Shown here piece by piece: positions 1 through 14,300 of a DNA stretch of 64,000 nt. This DNA comes from Diphasiastrum complanatum (taxonomy: Eukaryota; Streptophyta; Lycopodiopsida; Lycopodiales; Lycopodiaceae). Where the stretch lies: contig CM055099.1 in assembly GCA_029204225.1 (NCBI GenBank), positions 45,341,489 to 45,405,488 on the forward strand. The letters are read 5' to 3'. The position numbers and the translations under genes are program-made. Below the pieces are notes generated by a model. It was not told the origin of the DNA and did no database searches. It was given only the letters and a program-made list of their open reading frames with translations. The stretch's first letter is position 1. Every line of letters starts with the position of its first letter.

Positions 1-7
1 ACAAAAG

Positions 8-9
<2 letters not shown>

Positions 10-91
<82 letters not shown>
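10..91. repeat. (CT)n microsatellite
   Basis: Uninterrupted CT dinucleotide tract of about 80 bases. It ends exactly where the LINE reverse-transcriptase sequence begins, so it marks the 5' truncation point of that element. Confidence 0.98.
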
Positions 92-94
<3 letters not shown>

Positions 95-1752
95 GATGAT
101 GTGGTACTAGTCTCTCGTACCAGAGAGGGATTACAGAGACAGTTGGATTGTTTACACACTTTTTGTACTCAGTGGGGTTTAGGGGTGAACCTCTCGAAGA
201 CCAAAGTTATGGTCTTCAATACCTCTCAGGCCTTCATGCAGCGCCAGGAGCTTGCCTTCGATGGACAGTCCCTAGAGGTGGTTTCTTCATACACTTACCT
301 GGGTGTGCTCTTCTCTGGTCCTACCTTCAGTATGAGACAGGCGGCTACTTCTAGACTTGGGAAGGGCCACTCTTCCCTAGTCTAGCTGGAGAGATTATGC
401 TTTCGCAAGTCTATTCGTGATGCTCTGAGTAAGTGCAGACTGTTTGATACCATTGTCACCCCCTTAGCCTTGTATGCCGTAGAGATATGGTGCATAGGAT
501 TATCATCTTCAGACTGGTCCAGCATTTCACGCTTACAGACCACCATGTTGGCTCGCATGATCCGAGCGAAGCCCTCGGTTCCCCATGAGATCATCCTTGC
601 GGAGTTTGCCACCCCCCCTATTCAGATTGAGGCTGCCTTCCAACTTATCACGTACGTCCAGCTCAGGCACTTCCTGATACCGAGCAGAGATATACTCGGA
701 TTGCACTCATGTCCTGTCATCACCTTCAGACTCGGGGATACCGGCTATCATGGTTCTCTCAGGCATCACACTTTCTCATGGAAGCATTTGGTATCACTAT
801 CACTGATCTCCCTTTGAGTACACACCAGTACATTAGACGTTTTTTATACAGAGCATATCTCGACCGTACCTGCGTCACCAGCTGGGGGTTAAGCCTGACT
901 ACTTCCGGACCCACTTTTTAGTGCAGGATGCCACTGGTCTTCCAGTTTTACCTCGCTATTTGTCTTCTGGACTATCACACGGTCTCCGTTTCACTTTGGG
1001 ACAGTTCAGAGTCTCCTCACATCAGTTGGCTATTGAGACAGGCAGATTCCAGGGTACACCTCGAGAGGAGAGACTATGCCTATTGTGTCCCCTACATGAG
1101 ATAGAATCCGAGGAGCATTTCATCTTCAGATGCCCCATATATTATGAGATTAGAGGGAGATATCATTGTTTATTCCATGACATGCCTACTACACTTAGAG
1201 CACTGATGGGATATGAGGACTCTTGTTGTGTTGCACTTATGCTACGAGAGATGGTCTTGCTGCGCCAGGATATGTACCAAACAGCTCACCAGCCACATCC
1301 TAGCTCTCGGGCTCAGATTACGTCTTTCTTCACCAGGAGACGGACACGGCCCGATGACGATGACGACGACATACAACCTCACCGATGTCAGAGACAGTGT
1401 CTCACTCATAGTCATGCAGCAGTTCACACTTCTCGCTCACAGTTTTCACCCTCCTAGACGTCGTCAGCGACGGCCCATACCTCCTGATACTGCTCGTATT
1501 ACGTCTTTTTTCAGCAGCAACAGTATTTGACATTATCTGATACTACTGTACTCTACTCTACTCATGGCAGCTACTCTTGCTCCCACTTATGGACAGTTGG
1601 CAGTTTGTAGTTTACAGCTATATTACTCATTTTTCTTATATGCATAGTTTTTTCTTGGAGACGTTTATATACGCTCCCATGGTTTTCACATACTTGACAT
1701 GTACTCCTTTTGGTCTTATATGCCTTTTGGCATGGAAAAGACATTAATAAAG
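92..1752 (+). pseudogene. 5'-truncated LINE: reverse-transcriptase C-terminal half, zinc knuckle and 3' UTR
   Basis: The sequence enters at the VDDVV motif (reverse-transcriptase active-site aspartates, 92-106) and continues through the thumb region of a non-LTR retrotransposon ORF2, with LSKTKVMVF and YTYLGVLF blocks, then LARMIRAKPSVPHE near 550-590. A C-terminal CCHC-like knuckle (CLLCPLHEIESEEHFIFRCP) lies near 1076-1135. The frame is broken by a TAG near 383 and by shifts near 690 and 900, so no protein can be made. The frame closes at 1455-1457. The AT-rich 3' UTR contains AATAAA near 1746 and then runs into pyrimidine repeats. Endonuclease and the 5' half of the reverse transcriptase are absent. 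L1-like or a related clade is likely; the exact clade cannot be fixed from the fragment. Confidence 0.9.
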
Positions 1753-1763
1753 CTTTCTTTCTT

Positions 1764-1829
<66 letters not shown>
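1753..1829. repeat. (CTTT)n/(CT)n tract at the LINE 3' end
   Basis: A few CTTT units grade into a pure CT tract. It takes the place of the usual poly(A) tail and matches the dinucleotide tract at the element's 5' side. Confidence 0.95.
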
Positions 1830-1831
<2 letters not shown>

Positions 1832-3950
1832 AGGCAGAGGCTATGCACTGCCCCTTAGAGCTTAATCACTACAGTTGAATCAACACATGATTATCCTGTT
1901 ACACTATTTTCAACAAAATTAGCAACATGTGCTACTCCAATGAGCAGCAGAATCTCTACCTTTTCTCCTCCTTTCATGATGCCTTCACAATCCCTTTTTG
2001 AAAGTATTATTGATGGTAAAGGAGAGCTTGTAGAAAAAAATGGAATTTTTTTGAGGTTTGAAAAGGCCCGACCATTTTGAAACAAAATTGCGATTCTTTC
2101 AAGGAGACGTGATCTAGTGAAACCTTGATAGGTCAGGACACTAACAGTAGGGGGGCCATTTCGATTAATCAATCATGCAAGTTCATGAGAGCTTGTTGGG
2201 AATGGCTCTTTTGCTTTACTTGAAGACAAAAGATGTCGAATACATGTCTTTTGTGTTAGATTGTGGGTAGGATATCTAAGATTATGCTAATGAATCGCCA
2301 CAAAAACAAGAACAATTATAGAGAACAACAGACCAGAAATGAGAACCAACACTTAAAGAGCAAGACATTAAAAACTCCCGTTGCATTCATTCAGTCCTAT
2401 TTCATTTGTAATAATGAGTCTGATATTTATATGCTTAGGCCAAGGTGTGGCACATGGCAAGAACTTACCTCATAGCCTGTTTCTGGATCAACTTTGTATT
2501 GCTACTTGCACATCCCTGTCCAAGCCACGTTTATTATCTGTCTTCATTAGATATGTCTCTCCCATCTTCCAACATTTTCTCTTTATCAAATGCTACATCT
2601 CGTGACATGATGATCTCTCTTTTCTTTGGGGTTTAGCATCACCTGTGGCTTGTTATTAGTCAAGAACTTAGGTGTTACCTCTGGTATTGTTGTCTCCCCT
2701 ACATAGAATGTTGCAAAGACTCAGGACAGACACCCATTGTGTCGTGTGACTTAAATCTCCTCAACTGGTAGCATCATGCATGTGTATAGCAATTGGGTCG
2801 TTGTGTGCATTCTTTTGCCTGATGTTACAGGCTGTTACATTCAATCATAAGTGCTTCTTGTGTATGTGAGTCCTCTCTTGGAGGTCATACTGTCAAAAGA
2901 AGGTAGTCTGACTGATAGCAAGCATAGACCGTGAAGATGGAGGCTTAGTTGCTGAGGCAGAGTGAACTTGCTCATTTAAATGCTAACGGTTTGATTGATA
3001 GCATAGAATAAGATGGAGGCTTAGTTGCTGGAGGCTTAGTTGCTGAGGCAGAGTGAATATGTACAATGTAATTCGGATAAATAAGATGCAGAGGGACTTT
3101 GGCTGTAAGGTGGCAATATCATATTGCAAATGTTCAGGCAGCCCAATTACAAAAGGTGAAATAATTTGAGCTGTGCATCTTGGATATCCTGGAATGAGTA
3201 GGAGAGCTCTACAAATCTCTCACCAGAAGTATTAACAGGATGTCCTATGCCCTCAACTACTAGAGATGCCATCCAAATAGAGTGCTAATATTGGACCTTA
3301 GTGAAGTCATCGCGAGTACAGATCGTAAAATATGCCCTAGTCAATTTCTAGTCAAGACATGTTGCACTGCTATTTGTGCCTGACGATTTTGGAGTTGGTC
3401 TACGAGATGAATATGATAGTGTGAGTAGCAAATAAAGCAACAGAAGCAACAGGGAGTATTTTCCAAAGTAAAAGCTGGGCATAGTGGTGACAACCATTTC
3501 TTTCTTTTGTATCGCACGTACCCACCTAGAACGTTACAAATTTTTCATAATCTGATAGATTGTTGTTTTCATAATGTGTGTACAATTAGACGTATGCGGA
3601 TGATATTTTGGCAACTGTGATGCTGAAACAAGTATATGTAGCTCCAACATAGTTCTCGTTTTCAGGTAGCAGGTTTTCTCTAGAATGTTGTTACTTTACA
3701 AGCTAGTTAACTTTTAAGGATTCTGCTTATTGAATTGACTTGTGGCTTGTTTCTTTGATTCTGAACTTTGAACTCAAAATCATCTGATAAAAGTAGTTTG
3801 CAACAACAATTTGTTTTATTGTGCTTTCAAAATTAATGACGTGTTTGGAAGTGTTCCTAGGTTTTTTGAGATGCTTTCTACTTCTTGAAGGAAAGGCAGG
3901 TTTGCAAGAAGTCCGTAATCATGATACATTGTTTGATGTGGAATTTGCAG
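1830..3950. other. Stretch upstream of the first recognised CLC exon; no gene recognised
   Basis: AT-rich sequence. A 93-codon minus-strand ORF (1891-2172) resembles nothing I know. An imperfect direct duplication of about 80 bp (2909-2985 and 2992-3058) shares a GATGGAGGCTTAGTTGCTG core, and the second unit has a further internal duplication. The N-terminal CLC exons should lie here or beyond the left edge, but no conserved segment was seen. Confidence 0.5.
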
Positions 3951-6900
3951 GACTTGTGGCTTGCATAATCGAATCCTCTCAGGAATATTTGGTGACTCGA
4001 AAGGTAAAACATGTCATTTGAAGCTAGAGTGTTTGCAAAGGGGATTTGTTGGACATTACTTTGAATTAGTTTCACTCAAACAACAACAAGCTTGAAAAGA
4101 AATTGTAGTTGGTATTCATTTCACTCTCTCAATTGAGCAGTGGGTGTTCACAAAAAAGCATTCTTAGTAAAAATTTTGTGAACCAGAAAATGTATGTATT
4201 ATGGAGGCCTATTATGGATACCGTGGCATGGATAATATATGCCGAGAAACACACATTATCAAGCTTAAAATTATTTTCAGATTCCATGCAAAGGGGCTCC
4301 ACATTTTCATGTTCCACCTATGAGGCTTCATATCTTAGAGCAATAAAATTACAATGAACTAGATTGTAAGGAAAAAATCAGGGCAGAATATTACAGTGGA
4401 TAATGGGGGTCCTTAAACTGAATCTCCACCATGTTGACACGTGCTTTCTATGGCTCTCTCTGCTTTCTTCTGCACCATTTGATACACTAGTTCTTAATGA
4501 TGCCCCCTGTTCATGTAGCCCACAAGATACCAAACTTGTATTTTCAAGCACATATCGATTTTATGCCTGTTTTAGGCCATAATTTCATGCATTGCAGCAT
4601 ATGTTTTCTCTACCTCACCCGGTACTATTGAGCCACTTTCTTTTCGTATAGTAACATTCACTTTCTCTATAATGTTCTTACCTGGAGTTTTTATTTCTTT
4701 AAGTTTCTTGGAGCATTTCATATTTGATTCCATCACATGTCAGAAATCAGTTTGTTATGAGTACATTACAGGACGAGTGATCAGTTTAAAAATTGAAGTA
4801 GTTTTTAGAGGCCCTTGCAACAAACAAATTATTGTGAATGTGTTGAGTAAGAATGCACAGCCCTCAAGAGTCTGGGCATGTAGTGTAGAACCACAAAAAT
4901 GCACATAGTGCACTAGTCTTCTTATGCTATGTTTGAAACTATTTGCTTATTTGGGCATATCTTTTCAGGTATGATACCATATAGTGGCGGTCACTCCTGT
5001 TCAGCGGTTTGTTTGGATATATTAAATCCCTGAAGTTTGTCTTTTTGGTATGTTTGCAGAAGAATTTCACTCAAAGGAATATTTCACATGGATTAGTGGG
5101 CACCTTTCTTGGTTTTTCCTCCTTCAGTATTTCCTTGGTTCTGGTTGCGAGCTGCTTGGTGCTATTTTGGGCTCCAGCAGCTGCTGGTGGTGGGGTATGC
5201 AATGAATTCTTGCTTGCTCTTGGTTAGATGGGATAAATGTGTAGATGGAATATGTCTAGAATTTATAAAGTAATGAATGTGGTTCAGGCCAGCTATATAT
5301 ATGGGCACGATAATGCATTAGAAGTATTTTAGTGTCAAGTTTGCTTTAGCACTTAAGATGTTTGTTTTGCTGTAAAGTTCTTTAACGATGACATTCATGC
5401 TTTTGTATAATGCTCATTCTACTTGAATTTTGATACAGGTTACACTAGTGATGGCTTACTTGAACGGAACTGATATACCTGATTTTTTCAGATTGAGAAC
5501 ACTTGTCAGTAAGGTAACACTTTCCAGCATCAGTTGCAGGGCCATGAAGATGTTTTGATTAGCGTAAATCGAACCTTCCAAATCAGAGTTATTTGCTCAA
5601 CTCTTTTCCATTTGTATTCTAAGGTTAGAAAGAGATGTTTCTTTCATCTGTGTGACCAATGTGGGCTTGACCGAAAGCTTCAAAAAGGTATTTTTTCAGT
5701 TTATTTACTGTGATCTCTAATGTCTAATATGCAGATTATTGGCTCTATCTGCTCGATTTCATCTGGTCTTCTGGTAAGTATCTAGATATAATTTTGTCCA
5801 CGTAATTTCTGTAGCCAACTGGGGACAAATATTATTTAGGCTCTCATTTAAGTCGATATTATCTTCTTCTGTCCTGGTATGGTGTTTTTGATTCATTTTG
5901 ATGTCAAAATTTGATCTTCTCCAGCTTGGCCAAGAAGGACCAATGGTTCATATTGGAGCAGCTATTGCTTCATTACTCACCTGGATGCATGGCACATTTC
6001 CAAACCCCAAGAAAGTCCAAAGCTCTTCTGATTCGAGATCATGCTGCAACAACCTTCGACCAAAAGCCTTTCCTTTTGTAAGTATGCTGATTGTTCTGTA
6101 CTTGTTTTCACAAGTTTGAAACTTGGCGGATGTCTACAATATTCCAACAATATGGTGCTATTTGTCAGCCCAAAAATGTACCCAGATTGGGTATAGCAAT
6201 CTCAGAAACTTACTTCTTAGCTGTCCATGTCGAATGGTAACAGGATTTTCATAATGACAAGGATAGGCGAGAGTTCATTACAGCTGGCACTGCCGCAGGG
6301 TATATTCTGAGTCCTGACTGATGCAGTTTCTTTGAGGCTTCATAAATATGATCTGTTATTTTTTGTTGAGCAGTCTGTCATGGTCTAACAAAGGTTGACA
6401 CTGACCTTTTCTCATCAGCACGCATGCTTTTCGGATGTTCCAGGTTAGCAGCAGCATTTGGTGCACCTATTGGTGGTGTCCTCTATTCACTTGAGGAGGC
6501 GTCCAGTTTCTGGTCTAGAAAGGTTCTATAGAAATAAACCAATAGCTTTCATCTTTACCTACACACTTCAGTTTTGCACTGTTTGTCCTGTGAACGAGCT
6601 TGTTAGTAAGGTTGTTCCGAATAAATGGTGACACTTCTACAGGTGATGTGGCGGTCTTTGATTTGCTGTACTTTTGCAACAATGGTACTGGCTTTGATAA
6701 ATTGGTGGTAAGGCATGGTCTGTGATCTGTTTTTAGTGAGACCAACAATAATTTTCTGCATATGTTCTGTATATCTGCAAAACTTGTCTCCTTATGACGC
6801 ATTAACGGCCTACATGTCTGTCATGCTTTATTCTCAGGGAGTTTTCTACATCCTTGCCAGGAAGCATGTCATTTCGTGGCCTTCAGGTGCTGGTCTTGAT

Positions 6901-7528
6901 GCCATCTTTAGGTGACCTTGGACCTGTTTGTTTTCGACAAGCCACTGTGATGGTTTTACTTTATGTAGGATGAACCTTTAGGCAGAAAGTACAAAAATAT
7001 TTCATGAGATGACTGTGGCTGTACATACTAACAGTGTATTTGCAACAGCCTGTGTTTATTGTTCGGGACCTGCCCTTTTTTGTGATAACCAGTGCGTTGA
7101 CTGGCATCCTCGGAGCTTTTGTGAATACCACTCACGGATGGCTTGATAAACTAAGGCCACGATCTACACATAAGCTATTAAGGTAATCAGCGTTTCTAGT
7201 CATTTCAAACCAATGATTGACCTTGTTTGAAATTTGTTGGTGGCTTTTTTTGTTGGTAGTCAATCCAGGGGTAGGAGGGGTTTACATGGTGTGGGTGCCT
7301 GATAACTTCCAATTTTTAAACAGAATCCTGGAGGCATGTGTGGTGGCATTCATATCCGTAACGCTCATGTTTGTTCTACCACTACACTTTGGCCAATGTC
7401 TGCCAGTACCCGACGAGAAAACCTCATCTGGGTAAGGTCAATATCTCTAGGCTCCTGGCACCAGTTGGAGCTTTTAGGGCCCAAAGCTATCCTTATTTGT
7501 CCTTGTTCTTAATACAGTTGTCACGAAG

Positions 7529-7615
<87 letters not shown>

Positions 7616-8335
7616 CAAGCAATATAATCAGTTTGTGGTTAGTCAAACTGATTTGCTATGATACAATCTATCTATTTCATCAGCACCATGGACAAAGATT
7701 ATTGGTTCAAATATACATGTCCTGACGAGAACCCAAACACTGGCGTTGCATACTACAACGATCTGGCTACTTTGTTCTTTTCGCTTCCACGTCAGGTACT
7801 CTTTGACAACCTCTAGTTTTAGGCTTTGAAAATTCAACACTCAGAAGAAAAACTTAATGACATCATACTGACTAACTTGTTATTGTCTCGCAATAACGGT
7901 CCCCACTCAAACTTGAGTCTAACCCGTTTCTTGGTTGAACAGAGTATGCAAGAGCTATACCAACTCAGTGGGCAAACAAAAGTTGACTTCACAATTCAAA
8001 GCTTGGGAATCCATTCAATTTCAGTTTTGATTATGTTTATCCTTGCATATGGCATAGCCACACCTGGAGGAATTTTCATGCCTGCTATGTTGGTAGGTCC
8101 TTGTAAGAACATCTCACCATGCATGTCCATATTACATAAGCTTCAAGTTCCTCTGGCCACAGCATGAAAGAAGACCCTTGTTGCCATGTGGTGCAGGTGG
8201 GTGCTTCATTTGGAGCCTTTATTGGGCGGGTCTTAGAGGCTATGTTTCCAAGGTAATAGTCTGCATCAAGACTCTATCTGAATATAGGACAGAACTAGCA
8301 TTTGAATCTTACTCTGCTTGGGAATGATTTTTCAA

Positions 8336-8395
<60 letters not shown>

Positions 8396-11300
8396 TGCAT
8401 GGCCATGGCTCACCGAAATTTTCACAAATCGCCGATTCGAGTAGTGGCTTCAATTGGATAGATAAAGGATCAAGATTTCTAGCATTGGCACGGCAAGTTG
8501 ATGGTTGGTTGCTTGTTGATTCACTTCTCATTGATCAGTGTGTGTATTTTGGATTGTCAAAACAGCGGAAACATACAGCCTGGTCTTCATGCACTTGTTG
8601 GCACTGCATCCATGCTTGGAGGAGTCTTTCGTGCTTCTATCTCCCTGGTAATCACTCAAAAACAACCAGAGTTGCTCATTGCATGCAGTCTGTACAAGTT
8701 GCTGATCTGGATCCTTCTTCTAGTTCTTTGCGAATTGTCATACAAGGCTTTCTAGTAACATAGCTTCAAATGCAAATTATTGCAGTGCTTGTCCCTTGTG
8801 GCAAGCCTTTTTTAGTGGAGAATTTTGGGTCCTCTTGTTATCTTTTCATTGCTTGTTTTGTAGACATCTTATTCGATTTAAGGATGCAGGTAGTAATCAT
8901 GGTGGAAGGCACTGGTGGCATAGATTTCATTTTACCTATCATCGTTGGAATTGTGGTTTCTAATTGGGTTGCTCATCACGTTCATCATGCCGGTGCTTAT
9001 GAATCAGATTTGGAGCGACTTGGTATGTCTTTATTCTTCTTTCTCTTCACGATGTAACCTGAGCCGTGTATACAGTATCTTCATCTACAATCCTATATCA
9101 TTGAAAATGTAATTACTGACAGGCTATGCTTTGTATTAATTATTTCCACATGTGGACAGGGGGTGTTTATTTCTTGCAAACTGAGCCTCCACATCAGTTG
9201 CTTGCCATGTCAGCCTCGGATTTGATGTCTTATAACGTTATCTGTTTCCATGAGGTAACCTTTTTAGCTGTCCTAAATTGCTTCTCACAAATGTCTGATT
9301 GGTCTTAATGATTAATGATTTGAAATTGCATGCGTACCCTCAGTCCTGGAATCAGCAGCATAATTGTGTGGTTTAGATAATTGTGATTTTTATTGATACT
9401 GATTATTCTGTGAAATTTTATTGGTGGACGAACTCTTTGGTATACATGGAATGGAAAAGACTTATTTACAGGTTTGCATTTACAGATTGTGTCAGTTGCG
9501 GAAGTTGTGGAAGTATTACGAAGCACAAGGCACAATGGCTTTCCTGTCTTGAGGCATTCACAACTAGATAATTCTAGTGGAGGTGGTAAATTTGTTGGTT
9601 TGATTTTGAGGCAACAACTTTTATTGCTTTTGGAACAGCGGGCCTTTATGGAGGTTGATTCAACAATATTATCCAACCCCAGAGCACCAAAATTCTCTCC
9701 CTGTGATAAGCAATTATCAAAGGAGATGCAGTTTCTTGACCATGCAATGCGGGTCTATCACCATTACCATTATCCTCACCGCAGATACTTATCCTCAAGG
9801 CCAGAAGCGCTAAATGATTTAGATGTGGATGAAATTATGCAGGCAATATCGAGCACTAACACCAAACCAGATACTCCTGTAGAAGGAGACATAAGGACTG
9901 TCTCTGACACACCCAAAAAGGTTTTGGCTCTAGATTTAAGACCTTTCATGAATCGTGCTCCCATAACGGTGAGTCAGAAGTATTGATATTATCCTTTACA
10001 TTTGACATTTTTTTTTCTCCAGGGTTTCTTAGATAAGTTTCCTGTGACTTGCATGTATTCCAATAGCTGTGCTCCTTGATATTGGTTGAGAAGTGGTGCT
10101 TTTGTAGAGTGCTTATGTGATTTGGCTGTTCATTTGCTTGAAGGATTCAAAGAGGGACCTTGTCTTGTTTTTGTCTGTTTTTGGGTTTATTAAGACTTCA
10201 GATTAATAGCACTCCCTCGACATTGGCTTATAGGGTGCTTTGTAGTATTAATGTTATTTGGCAATGGTTTCATTGTTGAATGTTTTGAAACTAGAGCATT
10301 TTATTCTGTCTTACAGGTCCGTCGGGAATGCTCAGCACAACGTGTATACCATATATTCAGAACACTTGGGCTGCGGCATCTTTGCGTAACAGATTCTCAT
10401 AACAGGTACAGTTGTGGATCTTGATACTTTCAAAATTCTATGAATTTTCCAAATATACGTACAATATGAAAGCTTGAAGCATTATATCACGTTGAGCCCA
10501 TGAGAAACACAATCCATGCATTTGCAATGGTTTTCATTTCCTTTTGTGAGATTGGATTTCTACCTTAAGAGTGTGGAACTTTTTTGGGAGCTTGCTTTTA
10601 ATGGATCAAAAACATTATTCTTTGCACTCACGGAAAATGACATAACTTCTGGGTCACATATTAAAATTATTCTTGTTCTATATGGTGCAAATAGTGAGTG
10701 CGATTAGAAAAACTGAAATTGAAAAAACTAAATGGATTTCAAATTTCAACTCACTTTACATAAGTGAACCAAGTAAGCACTAAAATATATACCTATAATC
10801 TCATGATCTTCTAAGTATCCATGAACAATCTCCGTGCAGTAATTATGCCCATTAGCTACCTTCAGATTGGATTATCAGGTGATCTCCTAATCGGTAGCCT
10901 CATCCATGAGCAACAACCGACATGAAAAGTCATCCATGATCTTCGGGGTCTAAAATTTTGAGATCAGCTCATATTAGGCAGCTAGCATTTGTTCAACTTA
11001 CATTGCTATTACTCTGCATTTAATTCATCTATACATCTTCAATCTCTCTATGCTTGTGATGTTGCTTTGGCCATAACTACTGAAATGGTGAAATCCCTTG
11101 TGAGATACTAGGGCGAACGCGCTTGTGATTCTAATATGCACACGTAGCCTATGCTATCTTTGATCCTGCAGTTATGATGAATTGGAGAATTGATCATAAC
11201 AGAACCACATGCTGCTATAGCTGATCTGCCTATCACTTCAAATGTTCAGTCCTACTATCCCTTGTCAACAATTTAATGAAAATGGGAAGAAGACCCTGCC

Positions 11301-14300
11301 ATGCATCTACAATAGTTTGAAGTTTCAATACTGGAAATATTGGGGCTTTACATCATAATCAAAGCTCAAATTATTCTTCATGACTTTGTACACAAATGTT
11401 TTGCTTCCCATGGGAGGATTTGAAAGTTACCATTTTGCAACACTATCATGTTGAACAAGCAAATGGTAGAGTTCTCATAAAGTGAAAAGTCATTTGATGA
11501 AGAGAGGTGAAGATGCCTTTTCATATGTTTCGTGTTTGAATATTCTTCACAAATGGTTAAAGAAACTGCATTTCAACGTAATCTTCAAAGAACGAGTGAT
11601 TCCTCTTCGTTTGACGAGGAAGATGAAACCTCAAAGGAGCCATCTCAAAAGTGTAGCAAGACCAAGTTAAATTCCAGATCTCTTGCTCAACCTTCAGTAT
11701 TTAGTAGCCAAAAGCAACATGTTTAAATCCACTGCTTACGTTTGCGAATAATGCATATACTCACAAAATTTTGGTCACTTTGTCTTGGAGAATGCCTTCA
11801 TTGTTAGGAATGTAAAACATGGTAGAGTTCTTACTATGGCGTGAATAACCACAATACATAATTTGGCAGCTTATGACCCAAATATCGACATCGGCTTATG
11901 CAACAATTACTCAACATCATAATAGCCAACATTTGCTACAAAAGTGTACCATAGTTGCATTAAAGAAGAGGCATATCGAATCAAGATTAACCCTTTGATG
12001 TTGTCACTATTTTGCTAAGTTCTTAGACATTGATCATGAAATTGTCTTAAATGGCTTATAAAAGCCTTTAAAAATGCAAGTGGGCTAGCAAGTAGCCTCC
12101 GACCTATGGCTCAATGTCAGGCTCTTCCTGAACTACACCCATACACAAAAAGCATATACTTTAAAGTCTAATTGACTCTCTTAGTTTGGTGATCTGTTTT
12201 AGGATGTTCCGTACTGTTCATTCTCAATTGGACCTCAAGTTTGGCCATAATTGCAGTCCAAAAGTTTCTAGTAGATCGAGTAAACATTGTGGATGACGAT
12301 AATCCATAAAGTCTGAACACATGCTTGATAAATAGGCTAGCTACTCCAAACACATCAGTGTTTTTACGCGTTGGAATAAAGTGAGCCATCTTAGTGAGTC
12401 TGTCAACCATAACCAAGATAGAATCATGTTGTGATTGTGTACGAGGTAATTTGGTGACAAAGTCCATGGAGATACTCTCCCATCTCCCTCTTGGCACAAG
12501 TAGTGGGTGTAAAACTCCAGGACTCTTGATCCTTTTAGATTCATTGACCTGGCAATTTAGATAGTGCGTCACATAATGGTAAACATCTTTTTCAAATTAG
12601 ACCATCAGAAGTTACGCAAGGTTTAACAATTATCTTGTTTAAGCCTCGATAATCCACACACATACTCCAAGCTAAATTGCTTTGGAATAGCGTCCCGGAC
12701 CTCCACGTTCTGAAACGCAATGTTTCAAAAAGTTCGAAACACTGATAAAAAAAACTGCAAATTTTTTATAGCAGCACACAAAGTCCCATTTCTAGGCACA
12801 CTCAGGATTGTTATGTTCAAACTCCTTTGTGCATCCATTTCAATCTAGAACAATGCTCGGAAGAAACAAACTTCAATACCTAGTGAAAAATTTGTTGGAA
12901 GAAGGAAAGGATGCTCGATGGAGAAATGGTTGCATTCTATTGATGCACTATCAGGCTCTGCAGAATAATCCTTCTCCTACGCCTATCAAGTTCGAACAAA
13001 ACTATCGCGACACTTGTCACGTTCGAATTCTAAGTGATTCTAACTTCGAAATCATCTAATAAATTTCGTAGACAAACATAACAGAATGAACATTGCTGTA
13101 TCAAAATATTTGACAGTTCAGACAAAACTATAACATAACATAATCAGATTACAAATAGAACAAAGGAAGAATCGTGAGCACAAGACTATAGCGGATGCAA
13201 CCGCATACTCGAATCTATCTCGGAGTATCTGATTGACTCTGTCTTACACTTTTGCTAATAAGCAGTAAGCGTTTCTAGCAATGCGCTATATTAATCTCGA
13301 GGATCAATATGCAAAAGAGCTAATGTTAACCTAGAAATTGATCAACTATTTATGCTAGTTATGAATGTCGTTTAGGCTTATCCAAATGTCAGTTGAAGAC
13401 AATTGTTTGGTCGCAGAGCGCAATTGGAGCTTAGCCATATTGTGCTGTCACTTATCCAGTTGAGCTTACTGGAAACTACTTGCAAAAACCATCAGGGCAA
13501 GTCATTAGCTTCAAAACAAGTGGAAAGAAGTTTTGTTAACATTCAATAGTTCGACACCTCCAATATTCTTTGTCGTTGTCGAACTCGACTGTTGGTGGAC
13601 ATTCCTTTGTATTTCTGCAGACTGTGTAAAAACATGAGTATTCTTGCAGAACTAGATAGATGAATGGATGTAGATTAAAGATCGATTATTCGGATAAATC
13701 TAACACTCCCCCTTAATTTGAATCCATGAATGCCTTGACCTTCAAAATTAGTTTTGCACATAGTTGTGTTGCGAACCGTGGTTTGTTCAAAAAAAATATA
13801 CTTAATTTTTTTTTAAAAAAAAAAACCAGTTTTTTTTTTAACGGTTCGAACTGTGTTGTTTTGGCATTTTCCAGAGAGAGAGAGGGAGAGGGAGAGCCTT
13901 CGGGGTTTTTTCTAGTGTTTCATTGTAAATTGTATTATGTATGGTGTACCGTGTGACATTAATGTTCTGAGTGACAAGTAACAATGATCAATCTTTCTAC
14001 TCATGTATGGAAGTCGGTAGTTACTAGCTAATGTCACAAATGATATCAGATAGATTATAGCTAAAACTGTGAGCAACAGATGGATCAAGAATCCTAAATC
14101 ACAGGTGACAGGTATTGTTAGGTAACAAGACTTGGGAGTTGCACTTCAGGATCCAAATTTTACTATCGATTAATTATAATGTACATGTTACCCATTAACA
14201 CTAAGAAAGCACTTCTTTTTCACCTGGAACCCTAAAACCGATTCGCCGGTTCGAACCTGGAGAAGTTGATTCTTTCCCGATTCAAACATGGTTCGAAAAG

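Noticed and set aside
1891-2172. 93-codon minus-strand ORF upstream of the CLC gene
   Set aside because: No motif, no splice context and composition close to random AT-rich sequence.
6887-6911. Longer version of the CLC exon ending at 6911 instead of 6886
   Set aside because: It has a good donor but puts the next exon out of phase; ending at 6886 keeps the frame.
7531-7613. CVCVCV/ERERER repeat ORFs
   Set aside because: Translation of a GT/GA microsatellite inside an intron.
14240-14262. Possible pol III B box (GGTTCGAACC) suggesting a tRNA gene or tRNA-derived SINE head
   Set aside because: No A box at the required distance and no cloverleaf; the word occurs several times in the insertion.
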